Positions 17,742 to 25,478 of a stretch of 64,000 nt of DNA are shown here, piece after piece. The first letter of the stretch is position 1; each line of letters starts with the position of its first letter. The translations under genes were made by a program, and so were the position numbers. The stretch comes from Planctomycetota bacterium. Its GTDB lineage: Bacteria; Planctomycetota; UBA8742; UBA2392. Where the stretch lies: assembly GCA_015075515.1 (NCBI GenBank), contig JABTUE010000002.1, forward strand, positions 62,001 to 126,000. The letters are read 5' to 3'. The notes under the pieces were generated by a model, which had not been told where the DNA came from, did no database searches, and saw only the letters and a list, made by a program, of their open reading frames with translations.

Positions 17742-18899
17742 ATGATTGACCGCAGGCAGATTGAAGAGTTCGAAGACCGCATGCTGGCGCCCTATGCCCT
17801 GCGGGCCAGCCAGTCCGTGGGCCGGCGCTTTCCCGAACAAGAGCACGCCTACCGCAGTTGTTTCCAGCGCGACCGCGACCGCATCATCCACTGCGCGGCC
17901 TTCCGGCGCCTGGAATACAAGACCCAGGTGTTTCTCAACTGGCAGGGCGACCACTTCCGCACGCGCCTTACCCACACGCTGGAAGTCGCCCAGTGCGCCC
18001 GCACGGTTGCCCGCGCCCTGCGCCTGAACGAAGACCTGTGCGAGGCCGTTTCTCTGGCCCACGACCTTGGCCACACGCCCTTTGGCCACGCCGGCGAACG
18101 TGCGATGCGCGACCTGATGAAGGACCACGGCGGCTATGAGCACAACGGCCAGAGCCTGCGCATTGTGGACGACCTGGAGCGCCATTACCTGCCCCGGTTC
18201 CCCGGCCTGAACCTGACCCAGGAAGTGCGCTATGGCCTGATGAAGCACCGCACCGATTACGACAAGCCGCTGTTCAAGGGCCTGATTGAACGGATCGGGC
18301 CAAGTCTGGAGGCCCAGGTAGCCAACCAGGCCGACGAGATCAGCTACAACGCGCACGACGTGGACGACGGTCTGTACTCGGGCCTGCTGACGACCGAATC
18401 CGCGCGCGACAGTGTGCTGTTCCGTGAAGCCGAAGAGTTCGCCCTGGCCAACGTGCCGGCAGGCGAAGACGACCTGGTGCGGTACCAGATTGTGCGGCGG
18501 CTGAAGGACATGCAGGTGACGGACCTGTTGCAGTGGTCGGCGCAGCGGCTGAAGCAGCTTGACTTTGCCGACCCCGCGGCGGTGCAGTCCTACGACGGGC
18601 CGGCGGTGATAGATTTCAGCCCCGAGTTCAAGGAAAAGGTCAAGGGGCTGAAGGTCATGCTGTTCAACCGGCTGTACATGAACCGCACCGTGCGGCGCGG
18701 CATGGAAAAGAGCACGCGCTTCATGCGCCAGATGTTCGAACGCTACGTCAGCGAGCCGTATCTGATGCCCGGCGGCTTTTACAAGCGCGTGGCCGGGGGC
18801 GAGCGCGTGCACCGCGTGGTGTGCGACTACATCGCCGGCATGACCGACCGCTACGCGCTGGAGCAATACAAGAAGCTGTTCGACCCCGACACCTGGTAA
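17742..18899 (+). CDS. dgt: Deoxyguanosinetriphosphate triphosphohydrolase-like protein
   Basis: 385 residues from the ATG at 17742. HD-superfamily dNTP triphosphohydrolase: FRRLEYKTQVFLN, the metal-binding THTLEV, AHDLGHTPFGHAGE with the HD pair, YEHNGQSLRI, and a downstream Asp in NAHDVDDGL. These residues match the dGTPase type 1/2 families, which hydrolyse dNTPs to the nucleoside and triphosphate and help control dNTP pools. The C-terminal part (FKEKVKGLKVMLFNRLYMN) is helical and typical. The stop is 5 bases before the yacG start, so the two are probably co-transcribed. Confidence 0.93.
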   Translation: MIDRRQIEEFEDRMLAPYALRASQSVGRRFPEQEHAYRSCFQRDRDRIIHCAAFRRLEYKTQVFLNWQGDHFRTRLTHTLEVAQCARTVARALRLNEDLCEAVSLAHDLGHTPFGHAGERAMRDLMKDHGGYEHNGQSLRIVDDLERHYLPRFPGLNLTQEVRYGLMKHRTDYDKPLFKGLIERIGPSLEAQVANQADEISYNAHDVDDGLYSGLLTTESARDSVLFREAEEFALANVPAGEDDLVRYQIVRRLKDMQVTDLLQWSAQRLKQLDFADPAAVQSYDGPAVIDFSPEFKEKVKGLKVMLFNRLYMNRTVRRGMEKSTRFMRQMFERYVSEPYLMPGGFYKRVAGGERVHRVVCDYIAGMTDRYALEQYKKLFDPDTW

Positions 18900-18904
18900 C
18901 GTCC

Positions 18905-19159
18905 ATGCCCCGCCCGCGCCAGCGCAAGTGCCCGCAGTGCCGCCGCGCGTTTCGCGCCGCCGGCCTGGCTGACAGGCCGTCGTTTCCGTTCTGCAGCGAC
19001 AAGTGCAAGCTTCTGGATCTGGGCGTGTGGCTGAACAACGGCTACGCGGTGGTGGAAGACCTGGCACGCGGCCAGGACCTGAAGAACCAGCCCGAAATCG
19101 CCGCCGCCTCCGACGACCCGGACGTGCGCGCGGCATTGGACGAACTGGAATCGGGTTAA
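18905..19159 (+). CDS. yacG: YacG, zinc-binding DNA gyrase inhibitor family
   Basis: 84 residues. Two Cys pairs, CPQC at the N-terminus and FPFCSDKCKLLDLGVWLNN, make the YacG treble-clef-like zinc site; PFCSxxCKxxDLGxW is the family hallmark. In E. coli YacG binds GyrB and inhibits gyrase. It follows the dGTPase gene by 5 bases. The usual YacG partner coaE is absent from the window. The C-terminal tail is acidic and probably disordered. Confidence 0.93.
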   Translation: MPRPRQRKCPQCRRAFRAAGLADRPSFPFCSDKCKLLDLGVWLNNGYAVVEDLARGQDLKNQPEIAAASDDPDVRAALDELESG

Positions 19160-19164
19160 ACAAA

Positions 19165-19192
19165 CGCGCCGCGGGGCAAAGCCCGCGGCGCG
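19165..19192. terminator. GC-rich hairpin between convergent yacG and Cys-rich gene
   Basis: An 11-bp perfect stem CGCGCCGCGGG/CCCGCGGCGCG with loop GCAAAG. No T-run on either side, so termination efficiency is uncertain; its position between two convergent stops fits a shared terminator. Confidence 0.6.
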
Positions 19193-19205
19193 CGCAAACC
19201 ACCAT

Positions 19206-19775
19206 CTAGTTGGAAACCTTCTTGCCCTGGCAGCTCTTGCAGCCTTCGCAGCCGCCGTCTTTCTTTTCGGCCTTTTCGGCGTCAGCCTTGACAGCCTCGG
19301 CCGCCGCGGCCTTCTTCACCGCCTCGGCGCTGGCGGCCTTCTTGCTGCCGCAGGCGCTGGAGTTGCAACCCTTGCACCCGCCGCAGTCATTGCCGCAGCC
19401 CTTGCAGTCACTGCCGCAACCGCCGCATCCGCCGTCGGTCTTGCCGGCAGCCTTGGCGGCCTTGGCCATGGCGGCGCGCTGGGCGGCGCGAGCCTGGGCA
19501 ACTTTCTTTTCGGCAGCGATCACGTCGGCCGACTTTTCAGCCTTTTCCGTCTTGTCGGTCTTGACCGCGGCGTCGGCCTTGCCGCACTTGTCGCAAACCG
19601 TGCCGACTTCCTTGCCTTCGGCGCCCTTGACAGCCTCGGCGCAGGCGGCCTTCTTGGCCGTGGCGTCAGACTTGGCGGCCGTTCCGCAGCCACCGCAGCC
19701 ACCACACTGGGCCGCAAGGCCGGTGCCCATACACAGGCACAGCGCGGCGAACACAGACAGGATCAGGGTTTTCAT
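19206..19775 (-). CDS. Secreted, extremely Cys-rich protein (possible metal binder)
   Basis: 189 residues from the ATG at 19775 (GGAGAAAACCCG upstream). MKTLILSVFAALCLCMGTGL is a signal peptide. The mature chain has 17 Cys, mostly as CGGCGGCG-type and CxxC repeats: AQCGGCGGCG at the new N-terminus, VCDKCG near residue 61, a dense cluster CGGCGSDCKGCGNDCGGCKG and a final CEGCKSC. These blocks are separated by Ala/Lys/Glu-rich helical spacers. The pattern suggests a periplasmic metal or thiol-chelating protein similar in concept to metallothionein, but no family is recognised. It lies between yacG and the D-threonine aldolase-like gene. Confidence 0.75.
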   Translation of the reverse strand: MKTLILSVFAALCLCMGTGLAAQCGGCGGCGTAAKSDATAKKAACAEAVKGAEGKEVGTVCDKCGKADAAVKTDKTEKAEKSADVIAAEKKVAQARAAQRAAMAKAAKAAGKTDGGCGGCGSDCKGCGNDCGGCKGCNSSACGSKKAASAEAVKKAAAAEAVKADAEKAEKKDGGCEGCKSCQGKKVSN

Positions 19776-19878
19776 CGGGTTTTCTCCGGAGTTTGGGTGA
19801 TGCACCGCTAACAGGTGGCCCAGACGGTTTCATCCTTACATTTCAGGGGGCCTGTGTCGAGAACTTTGGCACAGGCCG

Positions 19879-21012
19879 TCACCAGCCGTTGACCCGCGGC
19901 CATTGGGCCACCACTGTGGTGTCGCCCTCAACCACGTGAAAGCAATCATAGGCCGCGGCAGTCATGCAGATGTGGTTGGGCATGACCCGAACCCGCGACC
20001 CGATCGGCAGCCGGTCATAGGGCAACGGGGCATCGGCCGTAACGTGCCCGTGCTCCTGGTTGGTGCGGTACACGTACAGACCCTCAAGCTCGCGGCCCGG
20101 CATGTCCAGCACCAGCCCGTAGCCGATGCGCGGGCCGTGACGCTGGGCGCTGGTGTCCTTGCTGAGCGCCAGCCCGCCGGCATCCACAAGCAGCGTGTTG
20201 CGGGCAGGGTAATGCCCGATCACCGTGGCCAGAACCGTGGCCGCCACGCGGTCGCGCCCCATGCTGGCCAGGCCCACCTGGTCAAGGTCACCCAGCAGGT
20301 ACACGCCCGGCCGCATCTCGGTTACGCCGCGCAGGTCGCGGGCGTGTGTCGCCGTCGGGGTGCTGCCCACGCTGACGGTATCGCAGGGCAGGCCGGCCTC
20401 GCGCAGCCGCGCGGCGGCGGCCACGGCGGCGGCGCGCTCCTGTTCGGCCACGGCGACGATTTCGGGCACGCCGGCGCAGGCGTAGCTGTGGCCGGCATGG
20501 GTCAGCACGCCGGCCAGTTCGAGGTTGCGCGCCCCGTGCAGCAGCCGCGCCAGACTGACCAGCGCGGGCGATTCGGCGGGCAGGCCGCCGCGGCGGTCGC
20601 CGCAGTCCACTTCAACCAGCGCGCGCACGGGGTGCGGCAGTTCGGCCGCGGCACAGGCGTCGCGCAGGGCAGCGGCGCTTTCGGGGCTATCCACCAGCAC
20701 GGTCATGCGCGCGCCGTGCCGGACAAGGTCAAGCACCGGCGCGACCTTGGTCGGCGGCAGTTCCACCGCCAGCGTCAAATCGGCAAACCCGTGGCCCAGA
20801 AAGAACGCGGCTTCGGCCAGCGTGCTGACGGTGATGCCGCCGAACTGGCCGCGCGTGGCCAGACGGGCCACTTCGGCGCATTTGGCGGTTTTCAGGTGCG
20901 GGCGCAGTCTCACGCCAAGCTGCGCGGCGCGCCCGGCCATGAAGGCGGCGTTTGCGCGCAGGCGCGGCAGGTCAAGCACCAGCGCCGGGGTGGGGATTTC
21001 ACGCAGGTCCAC
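19879..21012 (-). CDS. D-threonine aldolase / D-serine dehydratase-like PLP enzyme
   Basis: 377 residues from the GTG at 21012 (VDLREIPTPALVLDL), the family's usual beginning; the ATG at 21024 would add four residues and overlaps a likely -10 box. It has an alanine-racemase-type TIM barrel with the PLP Lys in RPHLKTAKC, VEVDCGDRRGG and SVGSTPTATH, and a C-terminal beta domain with the zinc ligands His and Cys in PNHICMTA. The family includes D-threonine aldolase and eukaryotic-type D-serine dehydratase, which act on D-hydroxy-amino acids. Substrate not decidable here. Confidence 0.88.
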   Translation of the reverse strand: MDLREIPTPALVLDLPRLRANAAFMAGRAAQLGVRLRPHLKTAKCAEVARLATRGQFGGITVSTLAEAAFFLGHGFADLTLAVELPPTKVAPVLDLVRHGARMTVLVDSPESAAALRDACAAAELPHPVRALVEVDCGDRRGGLPAESPALVSLARLLHGARNLELAGVLTHAGHSYACAGVPEIVAVAEQERAAAVAAAARLREAGLPCDTVSVGSTPTATHARDLRGVTEMRPGVYLLGDLDQVGLASMGRDRVAATVLATVIGHYPARNTLLVDAGGLALSKDTSAQRHGPRIGYGLVLDMPGRELEGLYVYRTNQEHGHVTADAPLPYDRLPIGSRVRVMPNHICMTAAAYDCFHVVEGDTTVVAQWPRVNGW

Positions 21013-21019
21013 AGGCGTT

Positions 21020-21025
21020 AGCATA
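21020..21025 (-). promoter_or_regulatory. -10 box of the D-threonine aldolase-like gene
   Basis: TATGCT on the minus strand, 7 bases before the GTG at 21012. The surrounding 20 bases match the dGTPase start region at 17 positions, including box-to-start spacing. No convincing -35 at normal distance. Confidence 0.4.
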
Positions 21026-21043
21026 CCGCGCGAAAGCACGGCA

Positions 21044-21685
21044 ATGGACTGGGAAACAGTCAAGGATTACGTGGCGACCTACGGCTACTGGGCCGTGGCG
21101 CTGGGCACGTTGTGGGACCAAAGCGGCCTGCAGGCGTTTGTCGTGGCCGGCGGCGTTCTGGCCAGCATGACCGGGCGGCTTTCGCTGACGCTGGTGGCGC
21201 TCAGCGGCGCCGCCGGCGGCCTGACATCAGATCTGGCGTTATTTGCCGTGGGGCGCTGGCGTGCCGCGTGGCTGGAGCGCGTGATGCGCTCGGACAAAAA
21301 CCGTATGCGGCTGGTGGTGCTGCAGCAGGGAGTGCGACGCTGGGGCTGGCTGCTGCTGACCCTGGGCCGTTTTCTGCCGTGGCTGGGCCGGTTTGTTCCC
21401 GCCGCCGCGGGGCTGCGGCGCTACGGCACGTTCAAGGCCGTGTTCTTTTCGGCGCTGGGGTCGCTGGTCTCGGCGTCGCTGTACGCGTCTTTGGGTTACT
21501 GGGCGGCCGAAAGCCTGGGCTGGTTTGACGACTACGCGCTGTGGATCGGCCTTGGCGCGCTGGCGGTCAGCTTTCCGGTCGCGGCCTGGCTGCTGAAACG
21601 GTTTGACAAACTGGTCGAGGCGCGGCTGGCCGCCGACAGCGCGGCACTCAACGGCGACGTGCCGCTGGATGCAGGCAAGCCCTAG
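21044..21685 (+). CDS. DedA/VTT-domain inner-membrane protein
   Basis: 213 residues. Five or six hydrophobic stretches with the DedA features: an N-terminal re-entrant region (LGTLWDQSGLQAFVVAGGVL), a conserved GRF segment in LLLTLGRFLPWLGRFVPAAAG, and GYWAAESLG near the last helices. DedA proteins are flippase/scramblase-like membrane proteins needed for envelope homeostasis and undecaprenyl or phospholipid recycling. It starts 31 bases from the divergent aldolase start. Its stop overlaps that of the convergent TolC-like gene (CTAG palindrome at 21682-21685). Confidence 0.85.
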   Translation: MDWETVKDYVATYGYWAVALGTLWDQSGLQAFVVAGGVLASMTGRLSLTLVALSGAAGGLTSDLALFAVGRWRAAWLERVMRSDKNRMRLVVLQQGVRRWGWLLLTLGRFLPWLGRFVPAAAGLRRYGTFKAVFFSALGSLVSASLYASLGYWAAESLGWFDDYALWIGLGALAVSFPVAAWLLKRFDKLVEARLAADSAALNGDVPLDAGKP

Positions 21686-23283
21686 CGTCCCATTTCACCC
21701 GTGGCCTTCATCAGCGCCAGCCGGGCCTTCTGCAGCCCGATGCGCGCCTTGGCATGGTTGATGCTGGCGGCTGTTCGGTCCTTGCGCGCCTGGTCAACCT
21801 CAAACGGCGTGGCCAGACCGATGCGCGGGTCGGCGCGTTCGCTGGTGGCCTTGAAGATTTCGTCCTGGGCCTTGAAGGATTCCTCGGCGGCGGCCACGGC
21901 TTCGCGCGCGCTGCGGATGCCGCGCACGGCGGCGGCAACTTCAAGGATGATGTCGGTTTCAGTCTGGCGCGCGGCCAGAAGGGCGTTGCGGCGGTTGATC
22001 TGGGCGCGGGTCAGGGCCGCGCGCGCCGAACGGTTCTGAAGGGAAACGCTGAACTCAAGGCTGAAGCCGTACTTCAGGTTTTCAAAATCGTCGTAACTGT
22101 TCAGGCTGTCGTCGAACTCGCGGCCCGAGCCGTTGACGCCGAACTCGCCCACCAGATCCAGCGTGGGCAACAGCCCGTGTTCGCCCATCTGGATGCTGAT
22201 GCCCGCGTTCTCGATGCGCTTGCGCGCCTGCAGGATTTCGGGCCGGCGTCTCAGCGCGGCCTTGACCTCTTCCAGCACCACGGGCAGGTCGCCGCTGATG
22301 CTGGAAACATCGGCGGGGGTACGCGGGTCAATCTCGACGCGGTAATCGCGGAACAGCGCGTAGCCGATCACCAGGTCGGGGTGCATGGCGCGGATCAGCG
22401 CGTCGGTGCGCGCGTCGCGGTTGTTGCGGGCATTGATGATGTTCAGTTCGGCGTTCTTGACCGCCGCCTGCTGGGTCAGCACGTCCAGCCGCGTGCCGAT
22501 GCCGGCATCCAGACGGCTTTGGGCAAGCTTCAGCGCCTCCTGGGCCAGGTTGGATTCCTCGACGAACAAACCCAGTTCCGTGCCGGCCTCGACCAGATCC
22601 CAGTACGCCACGGCCACGGCATAGGCCTGGGCGTTGCGCGTGGCGTCTACCTGAAGATCGGCAATCGTGCGGTTGTTGTCGGCGATCCAGACATTGCCCA
22701 GGTTGGGCACAAAGCCGAACCCGCGCAGCAGCGACTGCCGGATGTTCAGCGTGGTTTCGGGAAAGAACTCAAAGGTCTGAAACGGGCTGTTGCTGTCGTT
22801 GCGCACGAACCCGCCCGTCAGCGTGACCGTGGTGCCGGTTTCAAAGGGCAGCCGGGCGTTGAGGCCGTAGTTGGTGACGGCGGTGATGTCCTGGTCGCGG
22901 CTGTCGCCGGGAAAGCGGCTGTTCACCGGGCGTTCCGTGCGCGTGTAGCCGAAGTTCGCGCCCACGGTAAAATCCAGCGGCGCGCGCGAACCCATCACGT
23001 CGGCGGCCGCCACTTCGGCGGCCAGGCGGTCAAACAGCACCGCGGTGTTGCGGCTCATGGCCAGTTCAATGCAGTCGTCCAGCGTCAGCGCCAGCACCAC
23101 CGTCTGTTTGCGCCGGTCCAGTTCGTCGGCCTTGACCTTGTTCTGGGGCGGCTGGCGCAGCATCACTTCGTCAAGCGCCGCCCGGAAAGCCTCCGAGGGC
23201 TCAACCTCGCGGGCCGGGGTGTGGCAGGCCGCCAGCAGCAGCGGCAGTGTCAGACCCAGGCCCAGCAGGCGACCGGAACTCAT
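21682..23283 (-). CDS. TolC-family outer-membrane efflux lipoprotein
   Basis: 533 residues from the ATG at 23283, preceded by GGAGAACCGC. MSSGRLLGLGLTLPLLLAAC has a lipobox (LAAC), so it is lipid-anchored like many OprM/NodT proteins. Two long helical repeats with TolC-type motifs follow: LDDCIELAMSRNTAV, LRQSLLRGFG-like barrel strand, AQSRLDAGIGTRLDVLTQQA, and the second half RRRPEILQARKRIENAGISI and ATPFEVDQARKD. It forms the outer-membrane channel of a pump or type I secretion system. No membrane-fusion protein or pump gene is adjacent, so its partner is elsewhere. Confidence 0.9.
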   Translation of the reverse strand: MSSGRLLGLGLTLPLLLAACHTPAREVEPSEAFRAALDEVMLRQPPQNKVKADELDRRKQTVVLALTLDDCIELAMSRNTAVLFDRLAAEVAAADVMGSRAPLDFTVGANFGYTRTERPVNSRFPGDSRDQDITAVTNYGLNARLPFETGTTVTLTGGFVRNDSNSPFQTFEFFPETTLNIRQSLLRGFGFVPNLGNVWIADNNRTIADLQVDATRNAQAYAVAVAYWDLVEAGTELGLFVEESNLAQEALKLAQSRLDAGIGTRLDVLTQQAAVKNAELNIINARNNRDARTDALIRAMHPDLVIGYALFRDYRVEIDPRTPADVSSISGDLPVVLEEVKAALRRRPEILQARKRIENAGISIQMGEHGLLPTLDLVGEFGVNGSGREFDDSLNSYDDFENLKYGFSLEFSVSLQNRSARAALTRAQINRRNALLAARQTETDIILEVAAAVRGIRSAREAVAAAEESFKAQDEIFKATSERADPRIGLATPFEVDQARKDRTAASINHAKARIGLQKARLALMKATGEMGR

Positions 23284-23309
23284 GCGGTTCTCCATGCGCG
23301 ACGGGGCGG

Positions 23310-23337
23310 AGTATGGCACGCGGCAAGTCTGGTTCAA
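23310..23337 (-). promoter_or_regulatory. Sigma-70 promoter of the TolC-like gene
   Basis: On the minus strand: TTGAAC (23337-23332), a 16-base spacer, CATACT (23315-23310). The leader to the ATG at 23283 is about 20 bases and contains the GGAG ribosome site. Confidence 0.55.
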
Positions 23338-23530
23338 GCCGCGGCAGGCCCCCCCCGTATGACCCGACCTGAGTAACGCTTGAGCGGTCAAAACCACTGC
23401 CAAAAAACGGAACGGCATGAAACAATGCGGGCGTTGGGTTGTTGAAGTGCTTTCTCTCGCACAGGCACGGAGGCGAAGAAAGCCACACGCAGCACTCCGC
23501 GCCGCCATGCCACGCAACAGACCGCCCGTT

Positions 23531-24766
23531 ATGGCCAACGCACCGACCGAACAGGACCTGATCTACGACTGGAACCGCGTGGGCTCAGACCCGATTTTGA
23601 AACGCACCAGGCCGATCGCCTTTGACGACGAAACCCTGCGCGACGGCCTGCAGAGCCCCAGCGCCGTCAACCCCACAATCGAGCAGAAAATTGAACTGCT
23701 GCGCTTCATGGAAAAGCTGGGCATTGACCGCGTGGACCTCGGTCTGCCCGGCGCCGGGCCCCAGCACCGCGAACACATTGAGGCCCTGCTGCGCGTGATT
23801 GTGCAGGAGAAAATGAAAATCATCCCCGGCTGCGCCGTGCGCACCGTGGTCAGCGACATCGAGCCGATTGACGCGCTGCAGCAGAAATACGGCATCAAAA
23901 TCCAGGCCAGCGCGTTTCTGGGCACCAGCCCGATCCGCCAGTACGCCGAAGGCTGGACGCTGCAAAAGCTGATGGAAACCATGGAAGCGGCCGTGAAATG
24001 GGCCATCAGCCACAACATTCCGGTCATGTTCGTCACCGAAGACACCACCCGCAGCAAGCCCGAAGACATCAAGGCCCTGTACCAGCGCGCGATCGAACTG
24101 GGCGCCTACAGCATCTGCGTGTGCGACACCTGCGGCCACGTCACGCCTCACGGGGTGAAGCAACTGCTTTCCTTTGTCATCAACGACGTGGTCAAGCCCA
24201 CCGGCAAACAGGTTCTGGTCAACTGGCACGGCCACAGTGATCGCGGACTGGGCCTGATGAACGCGCTGGCCGCCGTCGAGGCCGGAGCCGACATCATCCA
24301 CGGCACGGCGCTGGGTTTGGGCGAACGCGTGGGCAACACGCAACTGGACCAGTTGCTGGTGAATCTGAAGCTGATGGGTTTGATTGACAACGACCTGACG
24401 CACCTGGCCGAATACGTGCGCAAGGCGCACGAATACACCGGCGTGCCTCTGCCCGACAACTATCCGGTGTTCGGCCAGGACGCCTTTGACACCGGCACAG
24501 GCGTGCACGCCGCGGCGGTAATCAAGGCCAAGAAGAAGGGCGACAACTGGCTGGCCGACCGGGTGTACAGCGGCGTGCCGGCGGGCGACTTCGGCCTGAG
24601 CCAGCGCATCCGCGTGGGACACATGAGCGGCAAGAGCAACGTGGTGTTCTGGTGCGAACAGAACGGCTATGAACCGACGGACGCGCGGGTCGAAAAAATA
24701 CTGAACGCCGCCAAAGCCGCCTCGCGGCTATTGACGGATAGGGAGTTGCACAAGCTGGCGTCGTAG
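23531..24766 (+). CDS. LeuA-like HMGL-family synthase (2-isopropylmalate/homocitrate synthase type)
   Basis: 411 residues from the ATG at 23531; another in-frame ATG at 23507 would add eight residues. The TIM barrel carries the family signatures: DDETLRDGLQSP (catalytic Arg and metal Asp), and the metal-binding HGH in VNWHGHSDRGLGLMNA followed by GTALGLGERVGN. It condenses acetyl-CoA with a 2-keto acid. After the linker subdomain (VYSGVPAGDFGLSQ) the protein ends; the C-terminal allosteric leucine-binding domain of LeuA is missing, so it is either feedback-insensitive or acts in another pathway. No leuBCD or lysine genes are nearby. Confidence 0.85.
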   Translation: MANAPTEQDLIYDWNRVGSDPILKRTRPIAFDDETLRDGLQSPSAVNPTIEQKIELLRFMEKLGIDRVDLGLPGAGPQHREHIEALLRVIVQEKMKIIPGCAVRTVVSDIEPIDALQQKYGIKIQASAFLGTSPIRQYAEGWTLQKLMETMEAAVKWAISHNIPVMFVTEDTTRSKPEDIKALYQRAIELGAYSICVCDTCGHVTPHGVKQLLSFVINDVVKPTGKQVLVNWHGHSDRGLGLMNALAAVEAGADIIHGTALGLGERVGNTQLDQLLVNLKLMGLIDNDLTHLAEYVRKAHEYTGVPLPDNYPVFGQDAFDTGTGVHAAAVIKAKKKGDNWLADRVYSGVPAGDFGLSQRIRVGHMSGKSNVVFWCEQNGYEPTDARVEKILNAAKAASRLLTDRELHKLAS

Positions 24767-24868
24767 GGGCGACATACATGTCCCCCCTGCATCAGGGGTT
24801 TGTAGCGACGACGCATGCGCCGCCCGCGGACGAGTGTGCACACAGAGCAAGACATGCCTCGCCCCTAC
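24763..24868. repeat. Inverted-repeat element (MITE/REP-like) after the LeuA-like gene
   Basis: GTAGGGGCGACATACATGTC at 24763-24782 is matched in inverse orientation by GACATGCCTCGCCCCTAC at 24851-24868, giving imperfect terminal repeats sharing GTAGGGGCGA and CATGTC. The element is about 106 bases, and its left end supplies the stop codon of the LeuA-like gene. Interior bases are non-coding. No other copy is in the window. Confidence 0.6.
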
Positions 24869-24878
24869 GAGAAACGCA

Positions 24879-25430
24879 TTGAATACCGAACACATCTCCT
24901 TTCGGCCCATGCGGCACTCTGATCTGCCATTGCTTCAACGTTGGCTGCAACTGCCACATGTGAATGCGTGGTGGCACGAGCCTCTTGATCTGGCGGGCGT
25001 TGCGGCCAAGTACGGGCCTCGTATTGATGGCATCGTGCCCACCCACATGTTTGTGATCGAGCATGACGGCCGCGCGGTTGGCTGGATTCAGTGGTATCGC
25101 TGGAGCAACTACGCCACCCATGCCGCGCAGCTTGGCGCGGAACCCTCCGCCGCCGGCGTTGATCTGGCGATTGGCGAAGTCGAAATGCTCGGGCGCGGCA
25201 TCGGGCCCTCTGCGCTACGCTTGTTTATTGCGCGCGTTGTTTTCGCGCATGATGTCAGCGCCGTAGTGTGCGACCCCGATGAACGCAACACGCGCTCGCT
25301 GCGCGCCCTTGAAAAAGCGGGTTTTGTATTTGTGCGCACGATTCGATTGCAGGGAGAGGCACACGACCGGCGCATTGCTTGGCTGGATCGCGTTCATTAC
25401 ATTGTCAACCCCGTCAATCAAGACATGTAA
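24879..25430 (+). CDS. GNAT acetyltransferase, AAC(6')-like
   Basis: 183 residues if read from the TTG at 24879 (LNTEHISFRPMRHSDLPLLQ); a GTG at 24834 inside the repeat element and an ATG at 24909 are alternatives. The fold and motifs resemble the aminoglycoside 6'-N-acetyltransferase branch: ISFRPMRHSDLPLLQRWL, HVNAWWHEP, IGEVEMLGRGIGPSALRLF (acetyl-CoA loop) and DPDERNTRSLRALEKAGF. The substrate may be an aminoglycoside, a siderophore precursor or another amine. Codon use is less GC-biased than that of its neighbours, which with the adjacent repeat suggests transfer. A hairpin follows it. Confidence 0.8.
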   Translation: MNTEHISFRPMRHSDLPLLQRWLQLPHVNAWWHEPLDLAGVAAKYGPRIDGIVPTHMFVIEHDGRAVGWIQWYRWSNYATHAAQLGAEPSAAGVDLAIGEVEMLGRGIGPSALRLFIARVVFAHDVSAVVCDPDERNTRSLRALEKAGFVFVRTIRLQGEAHDRRIAWLDRVHYIVNPVNQDM

Positions 25431-25440
25431 GCGCGACATT

Positions 25441-25469
25441 CGCGAAGCCCTTACATGCACGGCTTCGCG
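25441..25469. terminator. Hairpin terminator between convergent GNAT and RDD genes
   Basis: A 9-bp perfect stem CGCGAAGCC/GGCTTCGCG with an 11-base loop, followed on the plus strand by CCTTTGAG. It lies between two convergent stops. Confidence 0.6.
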
Positions 25470-25478
25470 CCTTTGAGC

